Shown: one piece after another, positions 7,643 through 16,358 of the stretch
How the letters are laid out: every line of letters starts with the position of its first letter
Position numbering within the stretch: the stretch's first letter is position 1
Origin: Myxococcus dinghuensis
GTDB lineage: Bacteria > Myxococcota > Myxococcia > Myxococcales > Myxococcaceae
Assembly (NCBI RefSeq): GCF_024198235.1
Contig: NZ_JAKCFB010000037.1
Coordinates: forward strand, 22,653 to 86,652
Length of the DNA stretch: 64,000 bases
Reading direction: 5' to 3'
Notes under the pieces: model-generated
The model's database searches: none
Seen by the model: the letters and a program-made list of their open reading frames with translations, nothing else
Told to the model about the DNA's origin: nothing
Position numbers and translations under genes: made by a program

Positions 7643-9079
7643 CTAGGACGGGCGGGCCCTCGCGAGCGTGGTCGCCAGGCGCCCCAACCGCGTCAGCCCC
7701 TGCTCCAGTTTCGGGGACCAGACGTTGCCGCAGTTGAGCCGGATGTAGTGGCGGTAGAGGTCCCGCGTGGAGAACAGCGTCCCCGGGGAGAGGGAGATGC
7801 CCTCCGCCAGGGCCCGGCGGTACAGCTCCACGGAGTCCACCCGCTTCGGCAGCTCCACCCAGAGCACGAACCCGCCCTTCGGTTGCGAGGTGCGCGTGCC
7901 CTCGGGGAAGTGGTCCAGGAGGTGCCGGGAGAAGCGCTCCACCTGCACCGAGCAGTGCAGCCGCAGCTCCCTCAGGTTCCGCTCGTACTCCTTCGAGGCC
8001 AGGTAGCTGGCCATCACCCGCTGCGACACGGGGCTGCCGCCCATGGAGGAGGCGAGCTGGAGCGCCTGCACCTTCTCCAGATGTCGTCCCGGCGCGAGCC
8101 ACCCCACCTTGAGCCCCGGGGAGACCGTCTTGGAGAACGACGCGCAGGTCAGCACGCCGCCCCGGGTGTCGAAGGCCCTCAGCGGCCTGGGGCGCAACTG
8201 CTGGAACGACAGCTCCGCGTAGATGTCGTCCTCGATGAGCGGCACGTCGTGTCGCGCGAAGAGCGCGACGAGCGCGGCCTTCTTCTCGTCGCTCATCAGC
8301 GTCCCCATGGGGTTGCTGAAGTTGGGCGTGAAGAGCCCCGCGGCGATGTCCCTGCGAGAGAGGACCTCCTCGACCTGCTCCAGCCGGATGCCCTCGACCG
8401 GGTGCGCGGGGAGCTCCACCACCTTCAACCGCAGGTGCTGGAGCGCCTGGAGGATGCCGAAGTACTGCGGTGACTCGATGAGCACCGTGTCACCCGGCGC
8501 ACAGGTCGCGCGCAGCGCCAGGCCGAGCGACTCCATGGCGCCATTCGTGGCGACGATGTCGGCGGGCGCGACGAAGGTGCCGAACCGCTCCAGCCTGCGC
8601 GACACCTGTCGGCGGTACTCGAAGTCTCCCGGCGGCAGCGCATAGCTGCCCATCAGGCGAGGCTGCTCACGGACCACCCGGCGCGTCATCCGGTTGATGG
8701 CCTCGTTGGGGTACAGCTCGGCGGAGAGGCAGGCAGCGCCCAGGGGGAGGACCTCCCGGTTCTTCGCCGACTCGAAGAGGGTGGAGACCAGCTCCGGCAC
8801 CTGCACCGCCTGCGGGACACTCAGGCGCATGGGGGGCGAGCTGACGCCCGGGGGCGTACGCGGCCCCAACACGTAGAAGCCAGATTGGGGCTTGGACACG
8901 ATGAGCCCCCGGTCCTCCAGGAGCGCGAGCGCGCGGACCGCCGTGTTCAGCCCCACCCGCTTCACGCGGCTGAGCTCGCGGACGGAGCTCAGCCGCTCGC
9001 CGGGCTTCACCAGGTTGCTGGAGATCTGCCGCTCGAGCTCGGCGGCCAGTCGCTCGTACTTCGTCCGGGCCATGGGCAT
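7643..9079 (-). CDS. MocR/GntR-family regulator with aminotransferase-like domain
   Basis: The product has a GntR-type winged helix at residues 1-75 (the LSSVRELSRVKRVGLNTAVRAL stretch includes the recognition helix). This is fused to a fold-type I aminotransferase domain containing SFSKTVSPGLKVGWL, whose lysine would bind PLP. This is the MocR architecture (GabR, PdxR, TauR), in which the aminotransferase domain senses PLP or an amino compound. The gene is divergent from a PLP-dependent decarboxylase, its likely target. Starts at 9097, 9079 and 9073 are possible; 9079 was chosen because the repeated operator-like sequence begins 8 bp upstream of it. Confidence 0.9.
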   Translation of the reverse strand: MPMARTKYERLAAELERQISSNLVKPGERLSSVRELSRVKRVGLNTAVRALALLEDRGLIVSKPQSGFYVLGPRTPPGVSSPPMRLSVPQAVQVPELVSTLFESAKNREVLPLGAACLSAELYPNEAINRMTRRVVREQPRLMGSYALPPGDFEYRRQVSRRLERFGTFVAPADIVATNGAMESLGLALRATCAPGDTVLIESPQYFGILQALQHLRLKVVELPAHPVEGIRLEQVEEVLSRRDIAAGLFTPNFSNPMGTLMSDEKKAALVALFARHDVPLIEDDIYAELSFQQLRPRPLRAFDTRGGVLTCASFSKTVSPGLKVGWLAPGRHLEKVQALQLASSMGGSPVSQRVMASYLASKEYERNLRELRLHCSVQVERFSRHLLDHFPEGTRTSQPKGGFVLWVELPKRVDSVELYRRALAEGISLSPGTLFSTRDLYRHYIRLNCGNVWSPKLEQGLTRLGRLATTLARARPS

Positions 9080-9086
9080 CCTGGAA

Positions 9087-9124
9087 CTGTATCCCACGGG
9101 ATTCCGTTTTCTGCATCTGTATCC
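9087..9124. promoter_or_regulatory. Direct-repeat operator candidate for the MocR-type regulator
   Basis: The octamer CTGTATCC occurs at 9087-9094 and again at 9117-9124 in the same orientation, 30 bp apart (about three helical turns). Both copies lie in the short gap between the regulator and the decarboxylase. MocR proteins such as GabR and PdxR typically bind two direct repeats, so this is a good operator candidate, although binding is inferred. Confidence 0.6.
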
Positions 9125-9144
9125 TCCCGGAGGACGGCTCTACC

Positions 9145-10593
9145 GTGAGGGGCATGACGCTCGACCTCGACCTCCCCCGCTTCCGCCAGTTGCTGGAGCG
9201 CTCCTGCGAACAGGTGCTCTCGCTCTATGCCGGCCTGGACCAGAAACGGGTCACCCACTCCAGCGCGCCCCGGCTCGTCGCGGACCGGTTCTCCGGCCCC
9301 CTGCCCACGGAAGGCCGCGCCCCCGAGGAGGTGCTGGCCCGGGACATCCCCTTCATCTTCGAGCACTCCACCCTGAACATCAGCCCGCGCTTCTTCGCCT
9401 ACGTGATGTCCGGTGGAAGTCAGGTGGGCATCCTGGCGGAGCTGCTCTGCGCCGCGCTGAACGTGAACCACGCGAAGTGGCACCTCGCCTCCGCCGCGGC
9501 CGAAATCGAGCGCACCACCCTGCGCTGGCTGTCGGAGTTCATCGGCTACCGCGACGAGGCGGGAGGCGCCCTGGTGAGCGGCGGCAGCGAGGCGAACCTG
9601 TACTGCCTGCGCGTCGCGCGGGACGCCCAGGCGCCCGAGACCCGCGAGGAGGGCTGCCAGGCCGGGCGTCCGCTGACGCTCTATGCCTCCGCGGAGACGC
9701 ACTCGTGCGTGATGAAGTCCGTGGAGATGCTCGGCATCGGGAGCCGGTATCTGCGGCGGATTCCGGTCGACGCCCACTACCGCGTCGACGTGGCGGCGCT
9801 GGAGGCGCGCATCGTCCAGGACCAGCGCGACGGCCTGCGCCCCTTCTGCGTGGTGGGCAACGCCGGCACCGTCAACACCGGGAGCGTGGACGACCTCGAC
9901 GCGCTCGCGGACGTGGCCGCGCGCCATGGCCTCTGGTTCCACGTCGACGGAGCCTACGGCGCCGCGGCGGCGTCGGTGGACCTCACGCGGGAGTCGTTCC
10001 GAGGCATGCGGCGCGCGGACTCCATCGCGCTCGACCCGCACAAATGGCTCCAGGTCCCCTTCGAGGCGGGCTGTGCCCTCGTCCGGGACTGGACGAGCCT
10101 CCGGAACGCGTTCGGCTATGCCGCGCCCTACCTGCGAGCGAAGAGCGACAGCGCGGAGCGCTGGGATTGGATGGGCCACACGTTCCAGTTGTCGCGCAGC
10201 TTCCGCGCCCTCAAGGTCTGGATGCAGTTCCAGGTCTACGGCAGCCGCAAGCTGGCGGCGGTCATCGAGGAGAACGTGCGGCTCATGCGACAGCTCGCGG
10301 CGGACGTCGAACGGTCCCCGGACTTCGAGCTGATGGCCCCCGCCCCACTCTCCATCGTGTGCTTCCGCTACGCCCCGGCGAAGCTGCGCGCCCTGGGCGA
10401 GGACGCGGTGGACGCGCTGAACGACCGGCTCCTGGAGGAATGCGAGCGACGCGGGACGTACTTCCTGACCGGGACGAAGCTGAAGGGACACACCGCGCTC
10501 AGGGCCTGCCTCGTCAACCACCGCGCGACGGCCGCGGAGACCCAGGGGTTGCTCGCCCACCTGCGCGCGCTGGGAGAAGCGCTCTCGGGCTGA
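9145..10593 (+). CDS. PLP-dependent group II decarboxylase
   Basis: The 482-residue product belongs to the aromatic-amino-acid/glutamate/diaminobutyrate decarboxylase family. SGGSEANLYCLRVARD binds the PLP phosphate, WFHVDGAYG contains the Asp that pairs with the pyridine nitrogen, and DPHKWLQVPFE carries the Schiff-base lysine. The substrate cannot be told from sequence; aspartate, 2,4-diaminobutyrate or an aromatic amino acid are all possible. The GTG at 9145 has GGAGGA 10 nt upstream (9129-9134), which decides the start over the ATG at 9154. Regulation by the divergent MocR-type protein is likely. Confidence 0.88.
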   Translation: MRGMTLDLDLPRFRQLLERSCEQVLSLYAGLDQKRVTHSSAPRLVADRFSGPLPTEGRAPEEVLARDIPFIFEHSTLNISPRFFAYVMSGGSQVGILAELLCAALNVNHAKWHLASAAAEIERTTLRWLSEFIGYRDEAGGALVSGGSEANLYCLRVARDAQAPETREEGCQAGRPLTLYASAETHSCVMKSVEMLGIGSRYLRRIPVDAHYRVDVAALEARIVQDQRDGLRPFCVVGNAGTVNTGSVDDLDALADVAARHGLWFHVDGAYGAAAASVDLTRESFRGMRRADSIALDPHKWLQVPFEAGCALVRDWTSLRNAFGYAAPYLRAKSDSAERWDWMGHTFQLSRSFRALKVWMQFQVYGSRKLAAVIEENVRLMRQLAADVERSPDFELMAPAPLSIVCFRYAPAKLRALGEDAVDALNDRLLEECERRGTYFLTGTKLKGHTALRACLVNHRATAAETQGLLAHLRALGEALSG

Positions 10594-10661
10594 TGGGCCG
10601 CCTCCTCTCCAGGGCGCCAGGAGACAAGTGGCCCTCACGGGTTCGGAGGGGTCCATGATGG

Positions 10662-12200
10662 ATGTCCGAAAACCGCGAGCGCCCGTCGCGGGGGGATGAC
10701 ACTGTCTGGCGCATGGACCTGCTCGACACCGACGCCTGCTATCGCGCGCTGACCACGCGAGACACCCGCTTCGACGGTCGCCTGTTCGTGGCGGTGACGT
10801 CCACGGGCGTCTACTGCCGCCCTGTCTGCCCGGCGCGCACGCCCAAGCGGGAGAACTGCCAGTTCCACGCCTCCGCGGCCTCCGCCCAGGAGGCGGGCTT
10901 CCGCCCCTGCCTGCGCTGCCGGCCCGAGACGGCTCCCGACCTCGCGTCCTGGCGGGGCACGTCCAACACCGTGTCGCGCGCGCTGGCGCTCATCGCGGAG
11001 GGCGCGCTGGACGGCGGCGAATCCGGCGTGGAGGCGCTCGCCGAGCGGCTGGGCGTGGGCGACCGTCAGCTCCGACGGCTGTTCCGCCAACACCTGGGCG
11101 CCACGCCGGTCGCCGTCGCCCAGACGCGCCGCGTGCTCTTCGCGAAGCAGCTCATCCAGGAGACGCGCATGCCCCTGTCGCAGGTGGCGCTCGCGTCCGG
11201 CTTCGGCAGCATCCGCCGCTTCAACGAGACGTTCCAGGCCCTCTACGCCCGCCCACCAGGGGCACTGCGCCGCAAGCAGACCGCCACGCCAGGAGAAGGG
11301 GTCGCGGGCGTGACGCTGCGCCTGCGCTACCGGCCTCCGTACGACTGGAGGTCGATGCTCGCCTACCTGGCCGCGCGCGCCATCGACGGCGTGGAGGAGG
11401 TCTCCGACACGCGCTACCGCCGCACCGTGGCGCAGGACGGCGACGTGGGCACGGTGGAGGTCACCCACGAGCCCGCGCGCAACAACCTGGTGGTGACGGT
11501 CCACCTCCCCCGCGTCGAGGCCCTGCCGACGGTCGTCGCCCGGGTGCGGCGCGTCTTCGACGTGGGAGCGGACATCGAGACGATTGGTGAACACCTGTCG
11601 AGAGACCCGTTCCTCGCGCCGATGGTGGCCCTGCGCCCGGGGCTGCGCGCGCCGGGGGCCTGGGATGGGTTCGAGCTGGCGGTCCGCGCCGTCCTCGGGC
11701 AGCAGGTGACGGTGGAGGCTGCGCGGCGGCTCGCGGGGAGGCTCGTCGCGCTGTGCTCGACGACGAAGGCGGACGACACGCCCCTCTCGCGGGTCTTCCC
11801 CTCCCCGGAGCGCGTCGCGGCCACGGACCTGGGGCCCCTGGGGATGCCCACCGCGAGGAAGACCGCGCTCAAGGCGTTGGCGGAGGCGGCCCTGGCCGAC
11901 CCGCTGCTGTTCCACCCCTTCGGCACCATCGAAGAGGGCGTCGCGCGACTGCGCGCCATCCGCGGCGTGGGCGAATGGACGGCGCAGTACATCGCCCTGC
12001 GCGCGCTGAGGGAGACCGACGCGTTCCCCGCCAGCGACGTGGCCCTGCTTCGCAGCGCGGCCACCGACGCCGGCACGCGCCCCACCCCCGAAGCCCTGCT
12101 GACACGCGCGGAGCCCTGGAGGCCCTGGCGCGCCTACGCCGCACAACATCTCTGGGCCGCGGACCCTGGCACGCGCCCGCTGGAGACCCGCCATGGCTGA
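10662..12200 (+). CDS. Ada-type DNA repair regulator fused to AlkA 3-methyladenine DNA glycosylase
   Basis: Three domains are visible. Residues about 20-95 form the Ada zinc domain, with C52, C56, C83 and C86 spaced exactly as C38/C42/C69/C72 of E. coli Ada, where the first cysteine accepts methyl groups from phosphotriesters. Residues about 100-200 form an AraC-type helix-turn-helix (LGVGDRQLRRLFRQH). The rest is AlkA-like, with the helix-hairpin-helix IRGVGEWTAQYIALRAL followed by the catalytic Asp in FPASDVAL. It would sense and excise alkylated bases. GGAGGGG 10 nt before the ATG at 10662 supports that start; M18 is an alternative. It overlaps the ogt gene by 8 nt, so the two are translationally coupled. 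Confidence 0.92.
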   Translation: MSENRERPSRGDDTVWRMDLLDTDACYRALTTRDTRFDGRLFVAVTSTGVYCRPVCPARTPKRENCQFHASAASAQEAGFRPCLRCRPETAPDLASWRGTSNTVSRALALIAEGALDGGESGVEALAERLGVGDRQLRRLFRQHLGATPVAVAQTRRVLFAKQLIQETRMPLSQVALASGFGSIRRFNETFQALYARPPGALRRKQTATPGEGVAGVTLRLRYRPPYDWRSMLAYLAARAIDGVEEVSDTRYRRTVAQDGDVGTVEVTHEPARNNLVVTVHLPRVEALPTVVARVRRVFDVGADIETIGEHLSRDPFLAPMVALRPGLRAPGAWDGFELAVRAVLGQQVTVEAARRLAGRLVALCSTTKADDTPLSRVFPSPERVAATDLGPLGMPTARKTALKALAEAALADPLLFHPFGTIEEGVARLRAIRGVGEWTAQYIALRALRETDAFPASDVALLRSAATDAGTRPTPEALLTRAEPWRPWRAYAAQHLWAADPGTRPLETRHG

Positions 12201-12741
12201 CCCCTTGAAGCTGCTCATCGACAGGACGCAGACCCCCATCGGCGAGCTCATCGTCGTGGCCGACACGGAGGGCCATCTGCGCGCCGTCGACTGGACGGAG
12301 TACGAAGAGCGGATGCGGCGCCTGCTGCGTCAGCACTATGGCGAGGGCGGCTACACGCTCGAGCCCGCACGAGACCCCGGAGGCCTCACCGGGAGGATGC
12401 GCGACTACTTCACCGGCCGGCTCGACATCATCGACGCGATGCCCACGCGCACCGCGGGCACCGCGTTCCAACGCGAGGTCTGGACGGCGCTGCGCGACAT
12501 CCCCTGTGGCGCCACCATCACCTACTCGGAGCTGGCGCGGCGCATCGGTCGCCCCGCCGCCGTGCGCGCCGTCGGCCTCGCCAATGGCGCGAACCCCGTG
12601 GGCATCGTCGTCCCATGCCATCGCGTGGTGGGCGCCAATGGTACGCTGACGGGCTACGGCGGCGGACTCGAACGAAAGCGCTGGCTGCTCGCCCACGAGT
12701 CCCGCGCGAGCCTCGGTCCGCTCCTCTCCTCCGCGCGCTGA
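12193..12741 (+). CDS. ogt: Methylated-DNA--protein-cysteine S-methyltransferase
   Basis: The 182-residue product has the AGT signature IVVPCHRVVG, with the methyl-accepting cysteine at C142. The preceding winged-helix segment TITYSELARRIGRPAAVRAV includes the arginine finger. It transfers methyl groups from O6-methylguanine or O4-methylthymine irreversibly to itself. The start lies within the last codons of the Ada/AlkA gene. Together the two genes supply the three activities that E. coli spreads over ada, alkA and ogt. Confidence 0.94.
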   Translation: MADPLKLLIDRTQTPIGELIVVADTEGHLRAVDWTEYEERMRRLLRQHYGEGGYTLEPARDPGGLTGRMRDYFTGRLDIIDAMPTRTAGTAFQREVWTALRDIPCGATITYSELARRIGRPAAVRAVGLANGANPVGIVVPCHRVVGANGTLTGYGGGLERKRWLLAHESRASLGPLLSSAR

Positions 12742-12778
12742 CCCCACCCTCCACACCCCACGAAGAAAGGCAGCTCCC

Positions 12779-13594
12779 ATGTCGACTCCCCACGCAACCC
12801 GGGCCCAGGCCTTCCGTCAGCTCCACGCCAGCGGGCTCCTGCTCCTCGCCAACACCTGGGACGCGGGGACGGCCCGTGTCGTGGAGAGCCTGGGTGCCCC
12901 GGCGCTCGCCACCAGCAGCGCGGGCGTCGCCTGGGCCCGGGGCTATCCGGACGGCGACGCGCTCCCCGTGAAGGTCCTGCTGGACGTCCTCGCCTCCATC
13001 ACCCGCGTGGTGGAGGCCCCGCTCACCGCGGACATCGAGGGCGGCTACTCGGACGACCCCGAGGCGGTGGGCGAGGTGGTGGAGGGCGTCCTGCGCGCGG
13101 GCGCGGTGGGCATCAACCTGGAGGACGGCACCAGCCCCGTGGAGCTGCTCGCCGCGAAGATCCAGGCCGCGCGGCGGGCCTCCCAGCGGGTGGGACTCGA
13201 CGTCTTCGTGAACGCGCGCACCGACGTCTACCTGCAGAAGCTCGTCCCCGAGGAGCGCCGGCTGGAAGAGACGCTCGCGCGGGCGGAGCGCTACCGCGCG
13301 GCGGGCGCGGATGGCCTGTTCGTCCCTGGGCTGACCGCGGCAAACGACATCCGGACCCTCGCCGCGTCGGTGGGGCTGCCGCTGAACCTCATGGCGGATC
13401 CGGCGCTGCCAGCGCTCGAGGAGTTGCAGGCGCTGGGCGTCCGCCGCCTCAGCGCGGGGGCCACGCTCGCCAAGGCCATCTTCGGGCGCGTCGCGGCGCT
13501 GGCCACGGGCTTCCTCCGCGACGGCAGCGCCGCGCCGCTCGTCCCGGGCGCGATGCCCTACCCCACGCTCAACACGCTGATGAAGGCGCGCTGA
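12779..13594 (+). CDS. Isocitrate lyase / phosphoenolpyruvate mutase family protein
   Basis: The 271-residue TIM-barrel protein shows the superfamily motifs. LLLANTWDAGTARVVE starts the barrel, TADIEGGYSDDPE carries the acidic Mg-binding residues and NARTDVYL is a later strand. The catalytic KKCGH cysteine loop of true isocitrate or methylisocitrate lyases is not visible, so it is probably one of the short uncharacterised members, such as a carboxyphosphonoenolpyruvate phosphonomutase-like or oxaloacetate-lyase-like enzyme. It follows ogt by 37 bp on the same strand and may be read through from it, but no functional link is evident. Confidence 0.82.
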   Translation: MSTPHATRAQAFRQLHASGLLLLANTWDAGTARVVESLGAPALATSSAGVAWARGYPDGDALPVKVLLDVLASITRVVEAPLTADIEGGYSDDPEAVGEVVEGVLRAGAVGINLEDGTSPVELLAAKIQAARRASQRVGLDVFVNARTDVYLQKLVPEERRLEETLARAERYRAAGADGLFVPGLTAANDIRTLAASVGLPLNLMADPALPALEELQALGVRRLSAGATLAKAIFGRVAALATGFLRDGSAAPLVPGAMPYPTLNTLMKAR

Positions 13595-13622
13595 GCGGCG
13601 CGAACCGCGGGGTTGGTGGCGA

Positions 13623-14081
13623 CTACGTCGCCGCGCCGTCCTGGGGCTTGCGCGAGAACAGGGCGTTGGCGATCTCCGACATCACCACCTCGCCCTTCTG
13701 GTTGCGGACCTCGAAGCGGAACTTGATGGCGCCCCGGTCCGGCTTGCTCTTGGACGGAGTGGTGGAGAGGACCTCGAAGCGCGCGGTCAACGCGTCGCCC
13801 GGACGAACGGGCTTGAGCCAGCGCAGCTCGTCCAGGCCAGGCGAGCCCAGGCTCGCGGTCTTGCTCAGGAGGTGCTCCACCGCGAGCTTGTGGCAGATGG
13901 AAGCGGTGTGCCACCCGCTCGCGACGAGGCCGCCGAAAATGCCTTCGCGCCCTCCTTCGTCACTCAGATGGAAGGGCTGCGGGTCGAACTGCTTCGCGAA
14001 GGCGATGATCTCCTCGCGCGTGACCACATAGGGCCCAGCCTCGCTCGACTCACCCGGCTGGAAGTCATCGAAGTAGCGCAT
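13623..14081 (-). CDS. MaoC-like hot-dog dehydratase
   Basis: The 152-residue product has the MaoC / R-hydratase pattern. A short strand FDDFQPGE is followed by FAKQFDPQPFHLSDE, whose Asp and His form the hydratase dyad, and GLVASGWHTASI. It probably acts on a 2-enoyl-CoA or related thioester; the true substrate is unknown. The gene is convergent with the preceding PEP-mutase family gene, with 28 bp between stop codons. No partner acyl-CoA genes are adjacent. Confidence 0.85.
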   Translation of the reverse strand: MRYFDDFQPGESSEAGPYVVTREEIIAFAKQFDPQPFHLSDEGGREGIFGGLVASGWHTASICHKLAVEHLLSKTASLGSPGLDELRWLKPVRPGDALTARFEVLSTTPSKSKPDRGAIKFRFEVRNQKGEVVMSEIANALFSRKPQDGAAT

Positions 14082-14201
14082 GGTCCGACCTCAATAGGTC
14101 GGCCGCCGCCTCCTCGCAACGCATTGACACGGCCGCGCGGCGTTTTGCCCGGCGGGCAGTCCCCCGCACTTCGGGTCCGGGGGACGCTTTCCCGAGAGTG
14201 C

Positions 14202-16358
14202 TCAGAACGACAGCAGCGTCAGGTCCATCGACAGGAAGACGGAGATGCGGAAGGCGTTGCGTTCGTCGACCGTGACCACGGCGCTGCCATCCGGCAGCGT
14301 CTCCGTCGTGGAGACCTTCCGCAACGCGGGCACCATCGACACGCCGCCACCGAACACGACCGGCGACCTGAACAGGCCGAAGGTCACGAAGGCGCCTGGC
14401 GAGAGCACCTGCGCGAAGCCGATGTTCGGCTCCGCGAGCACCTTCTCCGTCACGCCCTCCTGCACCGTCTGCGTCTCCGACTTCAGCCGGGGGGACACCA
14501 CCGCCCCCAGGTCCAGCACCGAGAGCATGCCGCCGATGTAGAACTTGGGAGAGAGCGGGCCACTGAGCTGGAACCCGATGGGCGCGAACACGGAGAGGGC
14601 GCTCCCGTTCGTCTTCCCCGTCACGTCGTCCAGCAGCTCGTAGGAGTAGGCTGCACCCAGCAGCGCGTTGAGCGTCAACTGCGTCCCTTCATACTTGGTC
14701 CGATAGCTGCCCACGGGCGCGGCGGCGGCCTCGAGCGTGCGTGCCACGGTGTCGCTGTCCTTCGCGTTGGCCAGCTCGACCACGAGCGGCAACCCCTTGA
14801 GCACGACGGGCGGAAGCTGGCCGTCGAGTCCTGGGATGGTCCTGGACAAGTTCGCCGAGAGGTCCAGCATCGCCATGACCAGCGCTCCGGAGTCCGTGGA
14901 CTCCGTCAGCCGCTGCCCCACCTCCGAGATGGCGCCCAACGCCGTCATCACATTCGCCACCACGGAGTCACTGCCAGGGTCGAACTCTCGTGCGAACGAG
15001 GCACCCACGGTCGCCACCACCTGAACGGATTGGGCGACCAGGGCGAGCCGATCTCGCGACGTGAAGCGCTCCGGACGGCCATCCGCGTTCAGCTTCTCGT
15101 CGCGCATCTGCGTCAGCAGCTCCTGAATGCGGTGCGCCTCGCGTGCGGCGGTGGTGATTCCGGAAACGAGCTTGGAGAAGCTGCTGGCGGCAACGGGCGT
15201 CTTCATCGCCTTCTCCACGGAGAGCACGACGGACACCGTCAGGTAGCCCCACTTGGGGTTGTCGTGCGGCAGCGCCACCACCTGCGTCCAGCCGTCCTCG
15301 CGCAAGATGGCATCGACGACCGCCGAGCCACGCTTCACTGCACCCACCGTCTTCTGGCACGTCAGGGTCCCTTGGACGTTTCCCTTGAAGCGGACCTGGC
15401 CCGGGGTCTCGCATTCGAGCGTCGCGAACTGGAGGTTCCGCGCCAACTCCAACGGGGAGCGGCCGTCCCGGGCCTCGCGGTAGAACGACAGCCCCAGGCG
15501 CGCCGCGGACAGCGGTTCGGCCGTCGTCTCGTTCACGCAGCTCGCACCGGCCAGCGCCAGTTCGGGCAGCCGCTGCAGGTCCCTCGACGCCGCGGCCCGC
15601 AGATAGATGCCCATGCTGCTGAGCGGCAGCTTCACCTCCAGGGAACTGAACGCGGTGCAGAAGTTCCGGAAGTAGTCGCGTCCCTCGCCCGAGCAGAGCT
15701 GGGCCTCGAGCTTCTCGGACAGGAACAACAAGGCCTCGGCCTTCGCGCGGGTGACCAGGAACTCCGCCAGACCGTTGATGACGGCGGACTGCACCGCGTC
15801 GATCGGGTTCGCCACAGTGGGCACGGTGGATTGCAGGGCCCCGCTTCCTGGTGCCCCGGAGAACCAGGACTCAACCGTGTTGGCAGCCCCGGGGGCTGGC
15901 ACGTGGAGCCTGGCGAGCGCGCCACGCACCTCGAGAATCGCCTGGTCCGTGTCGAGCGCCCGAAGCGTTGAGACATCCACCTCGGTGAGCCCACCTCCAG
16001 TGCCCATTCGATGCACGTTCGAGCAGGTTTCCCCCAGGGACTTCAGGGAGGCGACTGCGCTTGCCCGAAGCGCCGTCGTCTCCGCCGCAAGACGGCCGCC
16101 CACGGCAGGCGCCATCGCAGCGTCGATGCGCTCCTTGTCGAGGCTCTCCGTCGAGAAGGGCCCCGGCTGGCTCACCACGCTCTCCACATGCAGCTCCGCG
16201 ACCCTTCGGCAGAGCATCTCCAGCTGGACCATGAAGTCCCGCTGCTCCAGATGGCGCGCGGGGATGGTCGGCAACGCGGGTTGGATGCGCGTCCGGCACT
16301 CCGGCGGTTCGGCGGACAGGGACACCACGAGCACAACCGCGAGACTGGTCAGAGTCAT
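14202..16358 (-). CDS. Large exported protein of unknown function, third gene of a protease cluster
   Basis: I do not recognise the 718-residue product. It starts with a hydrophobic segment (MTLTSLAVVLVVSLSA) that looks like a signal peptide. The middle is mostly helical, with scattered cysteines. The last about 200 residues alternate polar and hydrophobic residues and end in Phe, as outer-membrane beta-barrels often do. Its ATG overlaps the stop of the upstream subtilisin-like protease by ATGA, so the two are translationally coupled. With the zinc-motif lipoprotein upstream it forms a three-gene unit. A cell-surface protein matured or controlled by the proteases is plausible but is inference only. 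Confidence 0.8.
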   Translation of the reverse strand: MTLTSLAVVLVVSLSAEPPECRTRIQPALPTIPARHLEQRDFMVQLEMLCRRVAELHVESVVSQPGPFSTESLDKERIDAAMAPAVGGRLAAETTALRASAVASLKSLGETCSNVHRMGTGGGLTEVDVSTLRALDTDQAILEVRGALARLHVPAPGAANTVESWFSGAPGSGALQSTVPTVANPIDAVQSAVINGLAEFLVTRAKAEALLFLSEKLEAQLCSGEGRDYFRNFCTAFSSLEVKLPLSSMGIYLRAAASRDLQRLPELALAGASCVNETTAEPLSAARLGLSFYREARDGRSPLELARNLQFATLECETPGQVRFKGNVQGTLTCQKTVGAVKRGSAVVDAILREDGWTQVVALPHDNPKWGYLTVSVVLSVEKAMKTPVAASSFSKLVSGITTAAREAHRIQELLTQMRDEKLNADGRPERFTSRDRLALVAQSVQVVATVGASFAREFDPGSDSVVANVMTALGAISEVGQRLTESTDSGALVMAMLDLSANLSRTIPGLDGQLPPVVLKGLPLVVELANAKDSDTVARTLEAAAAPVGSYRTKYEGTQLTLNALLGAAYSYELLDDVTGKTNGSALSVFAPIGFQLSGPLSPKFYIGGMLSVLDLGAVVSPRLKSETQTVQEGVTEKVLAEPNIGFAQVLSPGAFVTFGLFRSPVVFGGGVSMVPALRKVSTTETLPDGSAVVTVDERNAFRISVFLSMDLTLLSF

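Noticed and set aside
13872..15971. 699-codon plus-strand frame
   Set aside because: It is antisense to the MaoC gene and the 718-residue exported protein, is rich in Arg/His/Gln and has no domain; the minus frames have signals and overlaps that make sense.
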